Positions 8,519 to 19,000 of a DNA stretch of 64,000 nucleotides are shown one piece after another. Within the stretch, counting starts at the first letter, position 1; every line of letters starts with the position of its first letter. Position numbers and translations under genes: made by a program. The DNA is taken from the NCBI GenBank assembly GCA_018260475.1, contig JAGLBA010000001.1:255314-319313 (forward strand), read 5' to 3'. The notes under the pieces were generated by a model. The model saw only the letters and a list, made by a program, of their open reading frames with translations, ran no database searches and was not told where the DNA came from. The DNA comes from Chryseobacterium sp. (lineage in GTDB: Bacteria > Bacteroidota > Bacteroidia > Flavobacteriales > Weeksellaceae).

Positions 8519-10927
8519 ATGGCAAATAATCAGAACGCAGGAAATCAACCTAAAACACAGTTTCCCCTGCCGCCGAAAAAAGTAAAATCAACAGCATACC
8601 GCAAGTGGATAAGGCTCACCTGGCTTGGCTTCATCGCATTAGTATTGGGCTTATCCGGTCTATTTTTTGCTGTTTCCCAAGGATTTGTAGGAGAAATGCC
8701 GGATGTAAAACAATTGGAAAACCCGGACATCTATGTGGCATCAGAAATTTGGTCTGCAGATGGGGTTCTTCTTGGTAAATTTGAAAAAGAAAAAACCCAG
8801 CCAGTGACTTACAAGGATATGCCGCCTTACCTTGTTTATGCCTTGCAAGCCAAAGAAGACGAGCGTTTTACGGAACATTCCGGGATAGATTTGAAATCCA
8901 TAGGGCGTGCCGTGTACTACGGTGGCGAGCGTGGTGGTGGTTCTACGATTACACAGCAACTTGCAAAACTCCTATTTACGGGAACTGCTTCTCAAAACAA
9001 GTTACAAAGAGCCTTCCAAAAGATTAAAGAATGGGTGGTGGCCGTTAGTTTGGAGAAAAGATACACTAAGGAAGAGATTATAACGATGTATTTCAACAAA
9101 TTCGATTTCCTTTATAATGCAAACGGAATCGAAATGGCATCGAAAATTTACTTCAACAAATCTACCAAGCAGCTTACTCTGCCGGAAGCAGCGATGTTCG
9201 TCGCGATGCTGGAAAATCCTGTGAAAAACAACCCGATGCGGAATATGACTCGTGCAAAAGCAAGAAGAGATATTACGCTTCAGCAGATGCTAAATACGGG
9301 ATACATAGACCAAGCGACTTATGAAAAAGCCGTGGCTACGCCAATTGTATTGAATTATCATCCCATTAAAACCATTGAAGAAGGTGGTTCGGCTTATTAT
9401 AAATTCTATCTTCGTAAGGAAATAGAAAAGTATCTGAAAGAGTACGAAAAAAAGAAAGGAAAAGAACTTAATTTATTCAAAGACGGTCTTAAAATCTATG
9501 TGACTTTGGATTCGAAAATGCAAACCTACGCAGAGGAAGCCATCAAAGAACACATGACAGACCTACAAAGACGCTTTGATGCTGAACAACGCGGGCGTAA
9601 AAACAGACCGTTCTATTTGATTTCTGATAAAGAGGCGAACAACATCATGCTCAATGCGATGCACCGAACAGGACGATACAAACAGTTGAAAAGAGCTGGT
9701 GTTTCCGAAGATTCCATCATGATGGAATTCAAAAAACCGGTACAAACCTCGCGCTTCACTTGGAAAGGAGAGGAAGATGTGGAGATGTCGCCTTGGGATT
9801 CCATCCGCTACCACAAGCAGATTGCACAGGCCGGTCTAATGTCCATGGTGCCAGGAACGGGAGAGATAAAAGCGTGGGTTGGCGGTATCAACTGGGAGCA
9901 CTTCCAGTATGACCACATCAAACAAGGGAAAAGACAGGTGGGATCTACCTTCAAACCTTTTGTATACGCCACTGCGATTATGAATTTAGGACTTACGCCT
10001 TGTTCCACAATTTCCAACGCTACCTACCGCAAAGGAAGTTGGACGGTGGAAGGCTCCGGTGGCAGTCTCGCTTTGAAAGACGCTTTGGCGCACTCCAAAA
10101 ACCCTGTGGCAGTAAGGCTTATCGAAATGGCTTCGCCGAAAAAAGTAATCCAGTTGGCGCGAGACCTTGGAGTAACCAGCGAAATGCCAAACGAATATGC
10201 TATTGCACTGGGATCTTCCGATATCACCATTTATGAGATGCTCGGTGCCTATTCTACTTTTGCTAATTATGGGAATTACATAAAGCCTGAAATGATCTGG
10301 AGGATAGAAGATGGCAACGGCCGATTGATTAAGGAAGTGAAACCTGAAATCAAGGAGGTTATGAATGAGAAATACGCCTACACAATGATTGAATTGATGA
10401 AGGGTGTTGCAGAATATGGTACGGCATCCGGCGAACTTTCGCGCAGAGGTGTGAAAAAGGAAACTCAAATTGCAGCGAAAACAGGTACCACTCAGAACAA
10501 TTCCGATGGTTGGTTTATGGGATTAACCCCGAACCTTGCAACGGGCGTTTGGGTAGGTTGGGAAGACCGCGCCGCACACTTCTGGGGAACAGGTGAAGGA
10601 CAAGGTGCGAAAATGGCACTCCCAATCTGGGCAATCTTTATGAAAAAAGTTTGGGCAGATAAAACGCTGAATATACGGCCAGAAGATAAGTTTGTAGAGC
10701 CATCCGACTGGTCGGGTGACTGCTCAGATTTGCAAGGAATGAATGGTGGCTATGGTGATGATGGCGGACTGCGAACCATAGACCAATTGAAAAATCCGGC
10801 ACCGGCACCGGCAGAATCGTCCGGTAGCTCTTCATCCGGAAAACGGAATAATAAGCCGAAGGCGAAGAAAGAAGAAAACATCAATGAAAGTCTCAACGAC
10901 AAGAGCGATGTCAACTTCAATCAATAA
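8519..10927 (+). CDS. Class A penicillin-binding protein (PBP1A-like)
   Basis: A bifunctional peptidoglycan synthase of 802 residues. One N-terminal membrane anchor (about 30-55) precedes the GT51 glycosyltransferase domain (EDERFTEHSGID with catalytic Glu, GGGSTITQQLAKLL). The C-terminal transpeptidase domain shows the three standard motifs: STFK (in GSTFKPFVYA, active Ser), SKN (AHSKNPVA) and KTGTTQNNSDGWF. The tail after about residue 745 is low-complexity (Pro, Ala, Ser, Lys). It starts 2 bases after the gldH stop and closes the operon, followed by a terminator. Confidence 0.96.
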   Translation: MANNQNAGNQPKTQFPLPPKKVKSTAYRKWIRLTWLGFIALVLGLSGLFFAVSQGFVGEMPDVKQLENPDIYVASEIWSADGVLLGKFEKEKTQPVTYKDMPPYLVYALQAKEDERFTEHSGIDLKSIGRAVYYGGERGGGSTITQQLAKLLFTGTASQNKLQRAFQKIKEWVVAVSLEKRYTKEEIITMYFNKFDFLYNANGIEMASKIYFNKSTKQLTLPEAAMFVAMLENPVKNNPMRNMTRAKARRDITLQQMLNTGYIDQATYEKAVATPIVLNYHPIKTIEEGGSAYYKFYLRKEIEKYLKEYEKKKGKELNLFKDGLKIYVTLDSKMQTYAEEAIKEHMTDLQRRFDAEQRGRKNRPFYLISDKEANNIMLNAMHRTGRYKQLKRAGVSEDSIMMEFKKPVQTSRFTWKGEEDVEMSPWDSIRYHKQIAQAGLMSMVPGTGEIKAWVGGINWEHFQYDHIKQGKRQVGSTFKPFVYATAIMNLGLTPCSTISNATYRKGSWTVEGSGGSLALKDALAHSKNPVAVRLIEMASPKKVIQLARDLGVTSEMPNEYAIALGSSDITIYEMLGAYSTFANYGNYIKPEMIWRIEDGNGRLIKEVKPEIKEVMNEKYAYTMIELMKGVAEYGTASGELSRRGVKKETQIAAKTGTTQNNSDGWFMGLTPNLATGVWVGWEDRAAHFWGTGEGQGAKMALPIWAIFMKKVWADKTLNIRPEDKFVEPSDWSGDCSDLQGMNGGYGDDGGLRTIDQLKNPAPAPAESSGSSSSGKRNNKPKAKKEENINESLNDKSDVNFNQ

Positions 10928-10931
10928 ACCT

Positions 10932-10961
10932 AAAACCTTCCTGATTTCGGGAAGGTTTTTT
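10932..10961 (+). terminator. Terminator after the PBP operon
   Basis: Stem AAAACCTTCC / GGAAGGTTTT with a short loop and a T-run, 5 bases after the stop at 10927. Confidence 0.88.
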
Positions 10962-11007
10962 GGTCAAATTATTACTGAGTTAGAAAAACCTATTTTAAAA
11001 CCTGAAA

Positions 11008-12546
11008 ATGAATTTAAATAATATCACCCAACAATACCTCGCTCTTTTTCCGGGCGACACATCTGGAAATCCCCAGCAGCGACAAACGCCAGGCGTCCTC
11101 TGGTGTACGGTGGAAACGGCGGGCTTCCCAAAGGCTAAACTCCTGCATTTTAACCAAAAACTATCTGAAGAAATTGGTTTAGGTATATTCGAAAATCAAC
11201 AAGACCAAGATTTTCTTAATTCGAATGTCAAAAACCTACCAATAAAACCTTACGCAACCGCATATGCGGGACATCAGTTTGGAAATTGGGCAGGGCAGTT
11301 GGGCGATGGGCGTGCGATTTATGCGGGAGAAATTTCAAATTTTAATGAAAAAAAAACCGAACTACAATGGAAAGGTGCCGGTGCCACGCCATATTCCCGC
11401 CATGCCGATGGCAGGGCGGTTTTGCGCTCTACGGTTCGGGAATATTTGATGAGCGAGGCGATGCATCATTTGGGCATTTCTACCACACGAGCGCTTAGCA
11501 TCAGTCTTTCTGGCGAGCAGGTAGTGCGGGACATCATGTACTCCGGGAATGCGGCTCCGGAAAAGGGCGCGGTGATGATGCGTACCGCCGAAAGTTTCTT
11601 GCGTTTTGGGCATTTTGAAATGGCTTCTGCCTCGAAAAATCTTGAGCTTTTGAAGGAACTTACAGATTTTACCATAAAAAATTATTACCCCGAAATTTCT
11701 GGCGAAGACAAGGAAAAATACTTGGAGTTTTTCCGAGAAGTTTCCCAGCGGACTGCTGATATGGTTGCAGGCTGGTTCCGAGTGGGTTTCGTACATGGCG
11801 TTATGAATACGGACAATATGTCGATTTTAGGGCAAACCATAGATTACGGTCCTTATGCGATGCTGGAAGAATATGATTTGAGTTTCACCTCCAACACGAC
11901 CGATCTTCCTGGCCGCCGCTATGCCTTTGGCGAACAAGGCAAGATCGCGCAATGGAATCTTTGGCAACTGGCAAATGCCTTGTTTCCTTTGATTAATGAT
12001 GCTAATGCCTTGCAGGAAATCTTAAACCAATTTGGCGATATTTTTTGGCAAAAACACGATGAAATGCTTAGCCGAAAATTTGGTTTTGATGCGCTTCTGC
12101 CTGATGATAGTTCGTTTTTTTCCGAGTGGCAGCAGATGATGACGGATTTGCAGTTGGATCATACCTTATTTTTTCAAAAATTAGAATATTTCGAAAGTAT
12201 AACTGAAATTGATTTGGCTGAAATCTCCTATTTGGCCATCACGGAAGATTTGTTTTCTAAATTTAAAAGTTTTTTAAATTCTTATGTTAAAAGGTTAAAT
12301 ATCAATACAATAAGTAGGCAAGAATCCTTAGCATTAATGAAGAAAAATAATCCGAAATTTATACTTCGCAATTATCTTTTGTTTGAATGTATCGAGGATT
12401 TGGATTCTGGAAGCATGGCTTATTTCGAGAAGTTGTGGACTGCGTTACAGGATCCTTATGCGGTTGTTTTCCCGGAATTTAACCAAAAAAGACCGTCGAA
12501 ATACAACGGCGTGGCGGGTTGTTCCATGCTGTCTTGCAGTTCTTAG
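11008..12546 (+). CDS. selO: SelO-family protein adenylyltransferase (YdiU)
   Basis: A pseudokinase-fold enzyme that transfers AMP from ATP to protein Ser, Thr or Tyr residues in characterised homologues. The 512 residues match the usual length. Visible motifs include YAGHQFGNWAGQLGDGRA (nucleotide loop, about 86-103), ELQWKGAGATPYSRHADGRA, and GFVHGVMNTDNMSILG (about 261-276; catalytic Asn/Asp region), followed by DYGPYAMLEEYD with the metal-binding DYG. The C-terminus ends GCSMLSCSS: the antepenultimate Cys sits where eukaryotic SelO has selenocysteine. It stands alone after a terminator. Confidence 0.95.
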   Translation: MNLNNITQQYLALFPGDTSGNPQQRQTPGVLWCTVETAGFPKAKLLHFNQKLSEEIGLGIFENQQDQDFLNSNVKNLPIKPYATAYAGHQFGNWAGQLGDGRAIYAGEISNFNEKKTELQWKGAGATPYSRHADGRAVLRSTVREYLMSEAMHHLGISTTRALSISLSGEQVVRDIMYSGNAAPEKGAVMMRTAESFLRFGHFEMASASKNLELLKELTDFTIKNYYPEISGEDKEKYLEFFREVSQRTADMVAGWFRVGFVHGVMNTDNMSILGQTIDYGPYAMLEEYDLSFTSNTTDLPGRRYAFGEQGKIAQWNLWQLANALFPLINDANALQEILNQFGDIFWQKHDEMLSRKFGFDALLPDDSSFFSEWQQMMTDLQLDHTLFFQKLEYFESITEIDLAEISYLAITEDLFSKFKSFLNSYVKRLNINTISRQESLALMKKNNPKFILRNYLLFECIEDLDSGSMAYFEKLWTALQDPYAVVFPEFNQKRPSKYNGVAGCSMLSCSS

Positions 12547-12555
12547 GTCGTTATT

Positions 12556-12563
12556 TATTTTTG
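12556..12563 (+). promoter_or_regulatory. -7 promoter box TATTTTTG
   Basis: Exact TAnnTTTG in the short gap after selO, 25 bases before the ATG at 12581. It suggests that gene has its own start site. Confidence 0.4.
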
Positions 12564-12580
12564 CGCTTCAGATTTTTTAG

Positions 12581-13855
12581 ATGAAATTTAAAGAAAAGTT
12601 TAGGTATTTTTTCAAAACACTATTACCCTGGTCTTGGGCCGAATGGTTGGTTTTTACAGTTTTTTTCGCCATTTACGGTGCGTTGGCCTCGTTCATAGCG
12701 CTGAATTACCGTATTGTATTTGATGACCGAATCCCGTGGGATGCCTATTTCAGTTTTGATAACCGCTCTATTGTGATCACGGGCGGCGGCTTCGAAAGGC
12801 ACCCGCTTTCTAACTATTTTTTCGACCAGTTGCGTGGTTTGGCACTTTCGATTTCAGGCGGGAATAGAGGTGAAGTATTTCGTTTGGTTTTATCAATGTG
12901 CAGCGCATTTGTAGTGAGTATGGCAGTATTGCAAGTCTTTAAATATTTGCGAAATATCATCCGTTTGCCACTTTGGATTTCGATTTTGTTAATGACTTTC
13001 TTTGGCTTGTTCTCCACCAATATATTGCTGGCCTTTACGCCTGAAACTTATACCTATACGCTGTTCCTGCTTTGTTTTTTCAATTATTATGCAGCATTAA
13101 AGTTAAGGAAAGAAGAAAAAATTCCGGCATTGGCACTTACCCTTGCCACGGTTTCTGTTGGCGGATTCACCGTGACCAATGCAGCTAAGGTCTTTATCCC
13201 TGTTTTTTTTGAAAAAAATCTATTTAAAAATCACAAAACTATTTTGAATGCTTTGCTCCGCATGGTAATTTCCGTGGCGGTGTTTGTTTTATTGTTTTTG
13301 AACAGGATAGATTTTGATGTGCAAAGGATTTTCACTAAAACTGGCGAACAATATGAGAAGTTTTCCAAGCCGAAAGTCACGCCGTTGTGGGATATGATTT
13401 CGTCTTGGTTTTTGGGTGGGAATGTTCTTTTTTCTGGTTTTGTTACAAGGGATTACCACAACAAAAAAGGGTTTGAATATAAGGCCTTATTCATGGATGT
13501 TTACACCTCTTGGATGCCGTATGTTTTTGTGTTCTTGTTGATTACATTAGTAGTGTGGAGTGTGGCAAAGAATTTAAAAAATAACATGGTTGCAATTTTA
13601 GCGATCTCCTTCGCCGTTGATATCGTGATCCATGGCGTACTGAAATTTGGACTTCACACCTCGTATATTTACGGCGGGCATTTTGTTTTTGTGTATCCGA
13701 TTTTGTTGGGTTGGCTATTTTTCGCTTACCGATACTCCGCAAAAATCACAACGGTTTTGAGTTCAGTTTTGGTTTTGCTGATGATGTATTTAGCCGCAAA
13801 TAATATCTATAGAATGTCCGAATTTTTTCATTTCTTGAATGTTTATTACAAATAG
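12581..13855 (+). CDS. Polytopic membrane protein of unknown function
   Basis: A 424-residue integral membrane protein that I do not recognise with certainty. I count about 9-10 hydrophobic helices (first at about 18-42, last at about 388-406). A large periplasmic loop follows the first helix and contains a charged segment (FDDRIPWDAYFSFDNRS) and ERHPLSNYFFDQLRGLA. The topology, with an acidic first loop and aromatic-rich helices, resembles GT-C glycosyltransferases, but no diagnostic motif allows assignment. It shares no operon with its neighbours: selO ends 34 bases upstream and a bidirectional terminator follows. Confidence 0.7.
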   Translation: MKFKEKFRYFFKTLLPWSWAEWLVFTVFFAIYGALASFIALNYRIVFDDRIPWDAYFSFDNRSIVITGGGFERHPLSNYFFDQLRGLALSISGGNRGEVFRLVLSMCSAFVVSMAVLQVFKYLRNIIRLPLWISILLMTFFGLFSTNILLAFTPETYTYTLFLLCFFNYYAALKLRKEEKIPALALTLATVSVGGFTVTNAAKVFIPVFFEKNLFKNHKTILNALLRMVISVAVFVLLFLNRIDFDVQRIFTKTGEQYEKFSKPKVTPLWDMISSWFLGGNVLFSGFVTRDYHNKKGFEYKALFMDVYTSWMPYVFVFLLITLVVWSVAKNLKNNMVAILAISFAVDIVIHGVLKFGLHTSYIYGGHFVFVYPILLGWLFFAYRYSAKITTVLSSVLVLLMMYLAANNIYRMSEFFHFLNVYYK

Positions 13856-13877
13856 GGTTTAGTTAAAACTTTAACGG

Positions 13878-13909
13878 AAAAAGACCCGCCAAAATGAACG
13901 GGTCTTTTT
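13878..13909. terminator. Bidirectional terminator between convergent genes
   Basis: A perfect 11-base stem AAAAAGACCCG / CGGGTCTTTTT with a 10-base loop, midway between the stop at 13855 (+) and the stop at 13930 (-). Confidence 0.92.
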
Positions 13910-13929
13910 CATGTTTTTAAAAATTAGTT

Positions 13930-14508
13930 TTATTTCGCTTCCACGCAGAATACACGGTACTGTACAGGAATTGCGGATTTGAAATACTGTCTGATTTTTG
14001 CGAGGTCGCCACTGGCGCTGGCTTTAGTGAAATAACTTCCGGCGAGAATTTTATAGTTAGGACGAAGGGATGCATCGGTCTCAACCTTCAAATTTGGAAA
14101 TCTTCTACGGAAATAAGCCTTCACCTCGTTGGCTTCATCATTACTTTTCACCACATTGATTTGGATTTTATAACCCAAAATCCTCGGATTTTGTTGGCAG
14201 ATTTCCGCATTGGTGAGCGCGCGGTTCGGAACTAAGCGCACCGTAGGCCTTGTACTAGAGGGAGAAGGCGCAGAGATAGATGGGCGGGAGTTGCTATCGT
14301 TATAACCATTTGGCCTGTCATCTCTATTGGTTGTGGTCATTTTGCAATTATCTTCTAACCTCTTGATTACATTTTCAATACCTTTATCCATACTGATCGT
14401 GAGGGGGGTATTTCCTATCGTGTCTTGAGTCACGACTTCTTGGGCGTGAGCAAGGTTAAAAGAAAATAGTATGGTCATCAGTAATCCTGTCAGCAGTTTT
14501 TTCATCAA
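13930..14508 (-). CDS. SPOR-domain secreted protein
   Basis: A 192-residue secreted protein: signal peptide MMKKLLTGLLMTILFSFNLAHAQ (1-23). A Ser/Pro/Arg-rich linker (about 65-95) leads to a C-terminal SPOR-like domain (about 110-190: LGYKIQINVVKSNDEANEVK, then FPNLKVETDASLRPNYKILAGSY). SPOR domains bind denuded glycan strands of septal peptidoglycan, so a periplasmic cell-wall role is likely. It is preceded by the best complete promoter of the window (14524-14554) and ends at a bidirectional terminator, so it is a single-gene unit. Confidence 0.85.
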   Translation of the reverse strand: MMKKLLTGLLMTILFSFNLAHAQEVVTQDTIGNTPLTISMDKGIENVIKRLEDNCKMTTTNRDDRPNGYNDSNSRPSISAPSPSSTRPTVRLVPNRALTNAEICQQNPRILGYKIQINVVKSNDEANEVKAYFRRRFPNLKVETDASLRPNYKILAGSYFTKASASGDLAKIRQYFKSAIPVQYRVFCVEAK

Positions 14509-14523
14509 TATTTATTATTTTGG

Positions 14524-14554
14524 CAAATTTAAGATAAATTAAAAATATACCAAA
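14524..14554 (-). promoter_or_regulatory. Complete Bacteroidota promoter (TTTG-N19-TAAATTTG) for the SPOR gene
   Basis: On the minus strand, TTTG (14551-14554) and TAAATTTG (14524-14531) are separated by exactly 19 bases, the textbook -33/-7 arrangement. The ATG follows 23 bases from the start of the -7 box. Confidence 0.75.
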
Positions 14555-14612
14555 CGGTCTTATTTAGAATAGTTATAAATTAAGCCAAATGATAAATTGC
14601 ATTTAAAGGGTG

Positions 14613-14644
14613 TTGTTAAATACTTGTTAAAAATGTTACTTTTG
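14613..14644 (+). promoter_or_regulatory. Probable promoter of the act operon
   Basis: TTG (14613-14615), 21 bases, then TACTTTTG (14637-14644). The leader to the ATG at 14693 is about 45 bases. It is the only good promoter ahead of the six act genes. Confidence 0.5.
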
Positions 14645-14692
14645 CTGAATTGAATGAAGACTCAATATTTTTACTAACACAAGATTTTATAA

Positions 14693-16060
14693 ATGATTAG
14701 TTGGAAAAAGCATTACAAAAAGGCTTTGGTAGCAATAGCGTTATTGCTGTCATCAAGTGCTTCGGTTTATGCACAGGGCGACGCTAAAAACGGGGAAAAG
14801 CTTTTCAAAGCTAACTGTACCGCGTGCCATGCACTAGATAAGCAATTGGTAGGCCCTGCACTTGGGGGCGTGGTGGAAAGGCTTAAAAAAGAGCAAAATC
14901 TGGATACAGCTTGGCTCCAAAAATGGATTAAAAACAACAAAGCATTGAGGGCTTCTGGCGATAAGCATGCCAACGAGGTTTTCAATAAATTTAACAAAAC
15001 CGAGATGCAGCTTTTTCCGAATCTTTCGGAACAGGACATTAATGACATCTTGGAATATACTACCAACCCGCCTGCACCAGAACCGGCTGCAGCAGCTGGA
15101 AGTGCAACTACCGATGCTAATTCCGCAGTGGCAATAGAGAAAGCACAACAAGAAAGTGCGAACTCAAAAATGCTCATGATTTCTGTAGCTGCAATTTGTG
15201 GATTGCTATTGTGGTTGCTTTTCAAACTTCGACAATTAGTGAAACTCCAGCAAAGCGAAGAGCTTAATCGTTTGGAAGCGACACGAGTTCGTTCTTTTGG
15301 CGAACTATACCAAAAATATAACCTTATAGGTAAGGCGTTGCTTGGTCTTTTGGCTATTCTCGCGCTATACGGTGTTTGGAATGCGCTAATGGGAATAGGG
15401 GTGTACAAAGGGTACAAACCAGAGCAGCCTATCTATTTCTCTCACAAAATTCACGCTGGCGAAAATAAAATAGACTGCCAACTATGCCACTCCGGTGCTA
15501 AGTACGGTAAGGTTTCAGAAATTCCTTCTATGAATGTTTGTATGAACTGCCACCGCACAATTTCAGAATACAATGGAAAATATATAGAGCCAGGAAAGGA
15601 TAAAGCTTTCTACGATGCAGAAATTCAAAAAATCTACGCTGCAACTGGTTGGGATCCTGCTAAACAGTCCTACACAGGCAAAACACAGCCGGTGGAATGG
15701 ACTCGTATTCACAATATGCCGGATTTCGTTTACTTTAATCACTCTCAGCATGTTGTAGCCGGTGAGAAAGCGATTATTTCTTCTTTCAACAAGAAAAATC
15801 CGAACAACCAAATCGATGTAGTTTGTAAAGCTTGCCACGGCAAAATCGATACAATGAATGTGGTACAAATGGCAAATGACTTCACGATGGGCTGGTGTAT
15901 AGAATGCCACAGAACTACTGAGATCGATATGTCGAACGGATATAACCAAGCTTACTTCAAAACGCTGCACGAGAAATTGAAAAAGCAATATCCTAAAGAT
16001 GGAGGAAAAATCACCGTGGATGCAATCGGAGGTTTGGAATGCGGTAAATGTCACTATTAA
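14693..16060 (+). CDS. actA: Alternative complex III subunit ActA, with extra N-terminal cytochrome c domain
   Basis: Multiheme cytochrome subunit of alternative complex III (menaquinol:cytochrome c oxidoreductase). The 455 residues hold six CxxCH heme sites. One is in an N-terminal class I cytochrome c domain (CTACH, 42-46). Five are in the C-terminal half (CQLCH, CMNCH, CKACH, CIECH and, at the very end, CGKCHY), the pentaheme ActA module. A signal peptide (1-27) precedes the first domain, and two hydrophobic helices (about 159-180 and 212-235) lie between the domains, so both heme domains would face the periplasm. It starts the act operon. Confidence 0.93.
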   Translation: MISWKKHYKKALVAIALLLSSSASVYAQGDAKNGEKLFKANCTACHALDKQLVGPALGGVVERLKKEQNLDTAWLQKWIKNNKALRASGDKHANEVFNKFNKTEMQLFPNLSEQDINDILEYTTNPPAPEPAAAAGSATTDANSAVAIEKAQQESANSKMLMISVAAICGLLLWLLFKLRQLVKLQQSEELNRLEATRVRSFGELYQKYNLIGKALLGLLAILALYGVWNALMGIGVYKGYKPEQPIYFSHKIHAGENKIDCQLCHSGAKYGKVSEIPSMNVCMNCHRTISEYNGKYIEPGKDKAFYDAEIQKIYAATGWDPAKQSYTGKTQPVEWTRIHNMPDFVYFNHSQHVVAGEKAIISSFNKKNPNNQIDVVCKACHGKIDTMNVVQMANDFTMGWCIECHRTTEIDMSNGYNQAYFKTLHEKLKKQYPKDGGKITVDAIGGLECGKCHY

Positions 16061-16085
16061 TTTAAACTAAAAATTAGAAGTATCA

Positions 16086-19000
16086 ATGGCTTCAAATAAA
16101 ATACAATTCAGAAGTATTCACGAACTTAGCGATCCGGCGCTTAATGGGCAGCTGGCTCAAAAAGAGTTCCAGAACGAGATTCCGGTTGATGATTTCCTGA
16201 AAGAGACAGAGAATGACAGTTCCGGAACTTCCCGAAGGGATTTCCTGAAACTATTGGGATTCTCCACGGCTGCGGTTACACTTGCAGCTTGTGAGGCTCC
16301 GGTAATCAAGACGATTCCTTATGTAGTAAAACCACACGATATTATTCCGGGTATCCCGAATTATTATGCATCTACATTCTTTGATGGATTTGATTTCGCA
16401 AGCGTACTCGTGAAAACGCGCGAAGGCCGACCAATTAAAATCGAACCAAATCCAGCTGCTGGTGCTTTGGGTAAAACCAATGCAAGAGCTCAGGCAAGTG
16501 TACTTTCACTTTATGATAATGATAAAGTAAAGCAACCAAAGCTGAATGGAAAGGATGAAACTTTTGATAAAGTGGATGATTATGTGCTGAAAGGTTTGGC
16601 GGATGCTCAGGCTGCGGGTAAGAAAATAGTAGTGCTTTCTCACTCTTTCCCTTCCCCAACTTTCAAAAAACTTTTTGGAGATTTCAAAGCGAAATATCCT
16701 ACTGCCGAGCTGGTAACTTATGATGCGATGCCTTATGCTGCTAATCTGGATGCAGCTCAAGAAGTTTTCGGTCAGCGGGCATTACCGGTGTATGATCTTA
16801 CCAATACTCAGCTCGTCGTTTCTTTCCAAGCAGATTTCCTTGGAGATTTCAATGCTCAAAACCTAGACGCATCTTATGCTGCTGCAAGACAGCCAGGTCC
16901 GGATATGATGAGACATATCCAAGTAGAGTCCAATATGTCGCTTACCGGCGCAAATGCAGATACCAGATACAGACTAAAACCAAGTGCAGTCAACAAAGTT
17001 TTAGTAGAAGTTTACAATGCTCTTAGCGGCGGTGCTACGAACGATAAATTGGCTTCTGAAATCGTAAAAGAACTTCAAGCTAAAGGTAACAAAGCTGTCG
17101 TTTTTGCAGATGGTTCTAAAGCGGCAATCGTTTTGTCTCACTTGATCAATCAAAAACTTGGCTCTACAGCTTTCACAGGAAAAGCGAACCTTTTGAAAGA
17201 GTTTGACGGTGCGAGATACAATGAATTCCTTTCTTGGATGAACGGCGGTCTGGTGGGAGCGCTTATTACAAACAATGTAGATCCTATCTATTCCAACAAA
17301 AATGGAGCTGCCTTCAAAGCAGCCGTGGCAAAAGTACCTTGTGTAGTTGCCTTTGCTGATAAGAAAAATGATATGTACAAAGCCGCGAAAGCGGTAATAC
17401 CGGTAGCAAACTGGTTGGAATCTTGGGGCGATATCGCGCCACAAACTGGTGCCTATTCCTTGATGCAGCCTACCATTCAGAAAGTATTCAAATCAAGACA
17501 GTTGGAGGAATCTCTATTGGTATGGATCAATGGTAAAAATAATGCTGCCAATAACTATTATGAATATCTAAAAGCCAACGCCGGCGCAATGCTAGGGGGT
17601 GTAAGTTTCAATAAAGCATTGTACAACGGATTCAGCAACGCAGGTACAGGCGCAGGTCTTTCTTACGGAGGCGGAAACGCGGCACAGGCAGTTGCTGAAT
17701 TAAGCAACTTCAAAGCAGCTGATTTAGAGCTTGTTCTTTATACAAAATCTTCTATCGGAGACGGAACACAAGCCAACAACCCTTGGTTGCAAGAGCTTCC
17801 GGACCCTATCACGAGATTGTCTTGGGACAACTACCTTACCATATCTCCAAAAGATGCTAAAAGATTAGGCCTTGTAAATGATCTTAATGCGAGAATGCAG
17901 CTGAATGGTTCTAAAGTAAACCTGACTGCAAATGGCGTTACTATAAAAGAGGTACCGGTATTCATTCAACCGGGGCAAGCTGATGGTTCTCTTGGCCTTG
18001 CATTAGGTTACGGAAAAAAAGATTATGGAACTGTAGCAGCAACCGGAGTAAATGCATATCCAATTTTCGACGGATCGAACTTGGTAATTTCAAATGTAAC
18101 TTTAGCAAAAACATCCGACGAGCATGAATTTGCGGGTATGCAATTGCAAAATACCCTCATGGGCCGTTATGATATTGCTAAGGAAGTTCCTTTAAATACA
18201 TTCTTGAATACTGCTTTTGATGATGAGCACAACGGTTGGAACAGACCGTTGGAATACCACACCATCAATGGCGCTCTTCCTGCGGGTAAAATCGACCTTT
18301 GGGATGCATTCGATGATACCGATGGGCCACACTTCAACTTATCTGTTGACTTGAACTCTTGTACGGGTTGCGGTGCTTGTATCGTAGCTTGTCAGGCAGA
18401 AAACAATGTCCCTGTAGTTGGTAAAGCAGAGGTAAGAATGTCCAGAGATATGTACTGGCTACGCATCGACCGATACTACTCAACGCAAATGCCGAAGGAG
18501 GTAGATAGCGTAGAGAGAGATGGCAAAATGTCTCAACAGGAAACTGTGAAAGCAGGTTTGAATGTTCCTGAGATGTATGATATCCTCATCGATCCGGCAG
18601 ATAATCCAGATGTGATTTTCCAACCCGTGATGTGTCAGCATTGTAACCACGCACCATGTGAAACCGTTTGCCCGGTTGCTGCAACTTCCCACGGTAAGCA
18701 GGGCCAAAACCAGATGGCTTATAACAGATGTATCGGTACAAGATATTGTGCGAACAACTGTCCGTATAAGGTACGAAGATTCAACTGGTTTACTTATAAC
18801 CTAAATGACAAGTTCGATTTCAATATGAACAACGACCTTGGAAGAATGGTACTGAACCCAGATGTAGTGGTAAGAACAAGAGGGGTAATGGAAAAATGCT
18901 CTATGTGTATCCAAATGACCCAGAACACTATCTTGGAAGCCAAAAAAGAAGGAAGAACCGTGAAAGACGGCGAATTCCAAACGGCTTGTGCCAACGCTTG

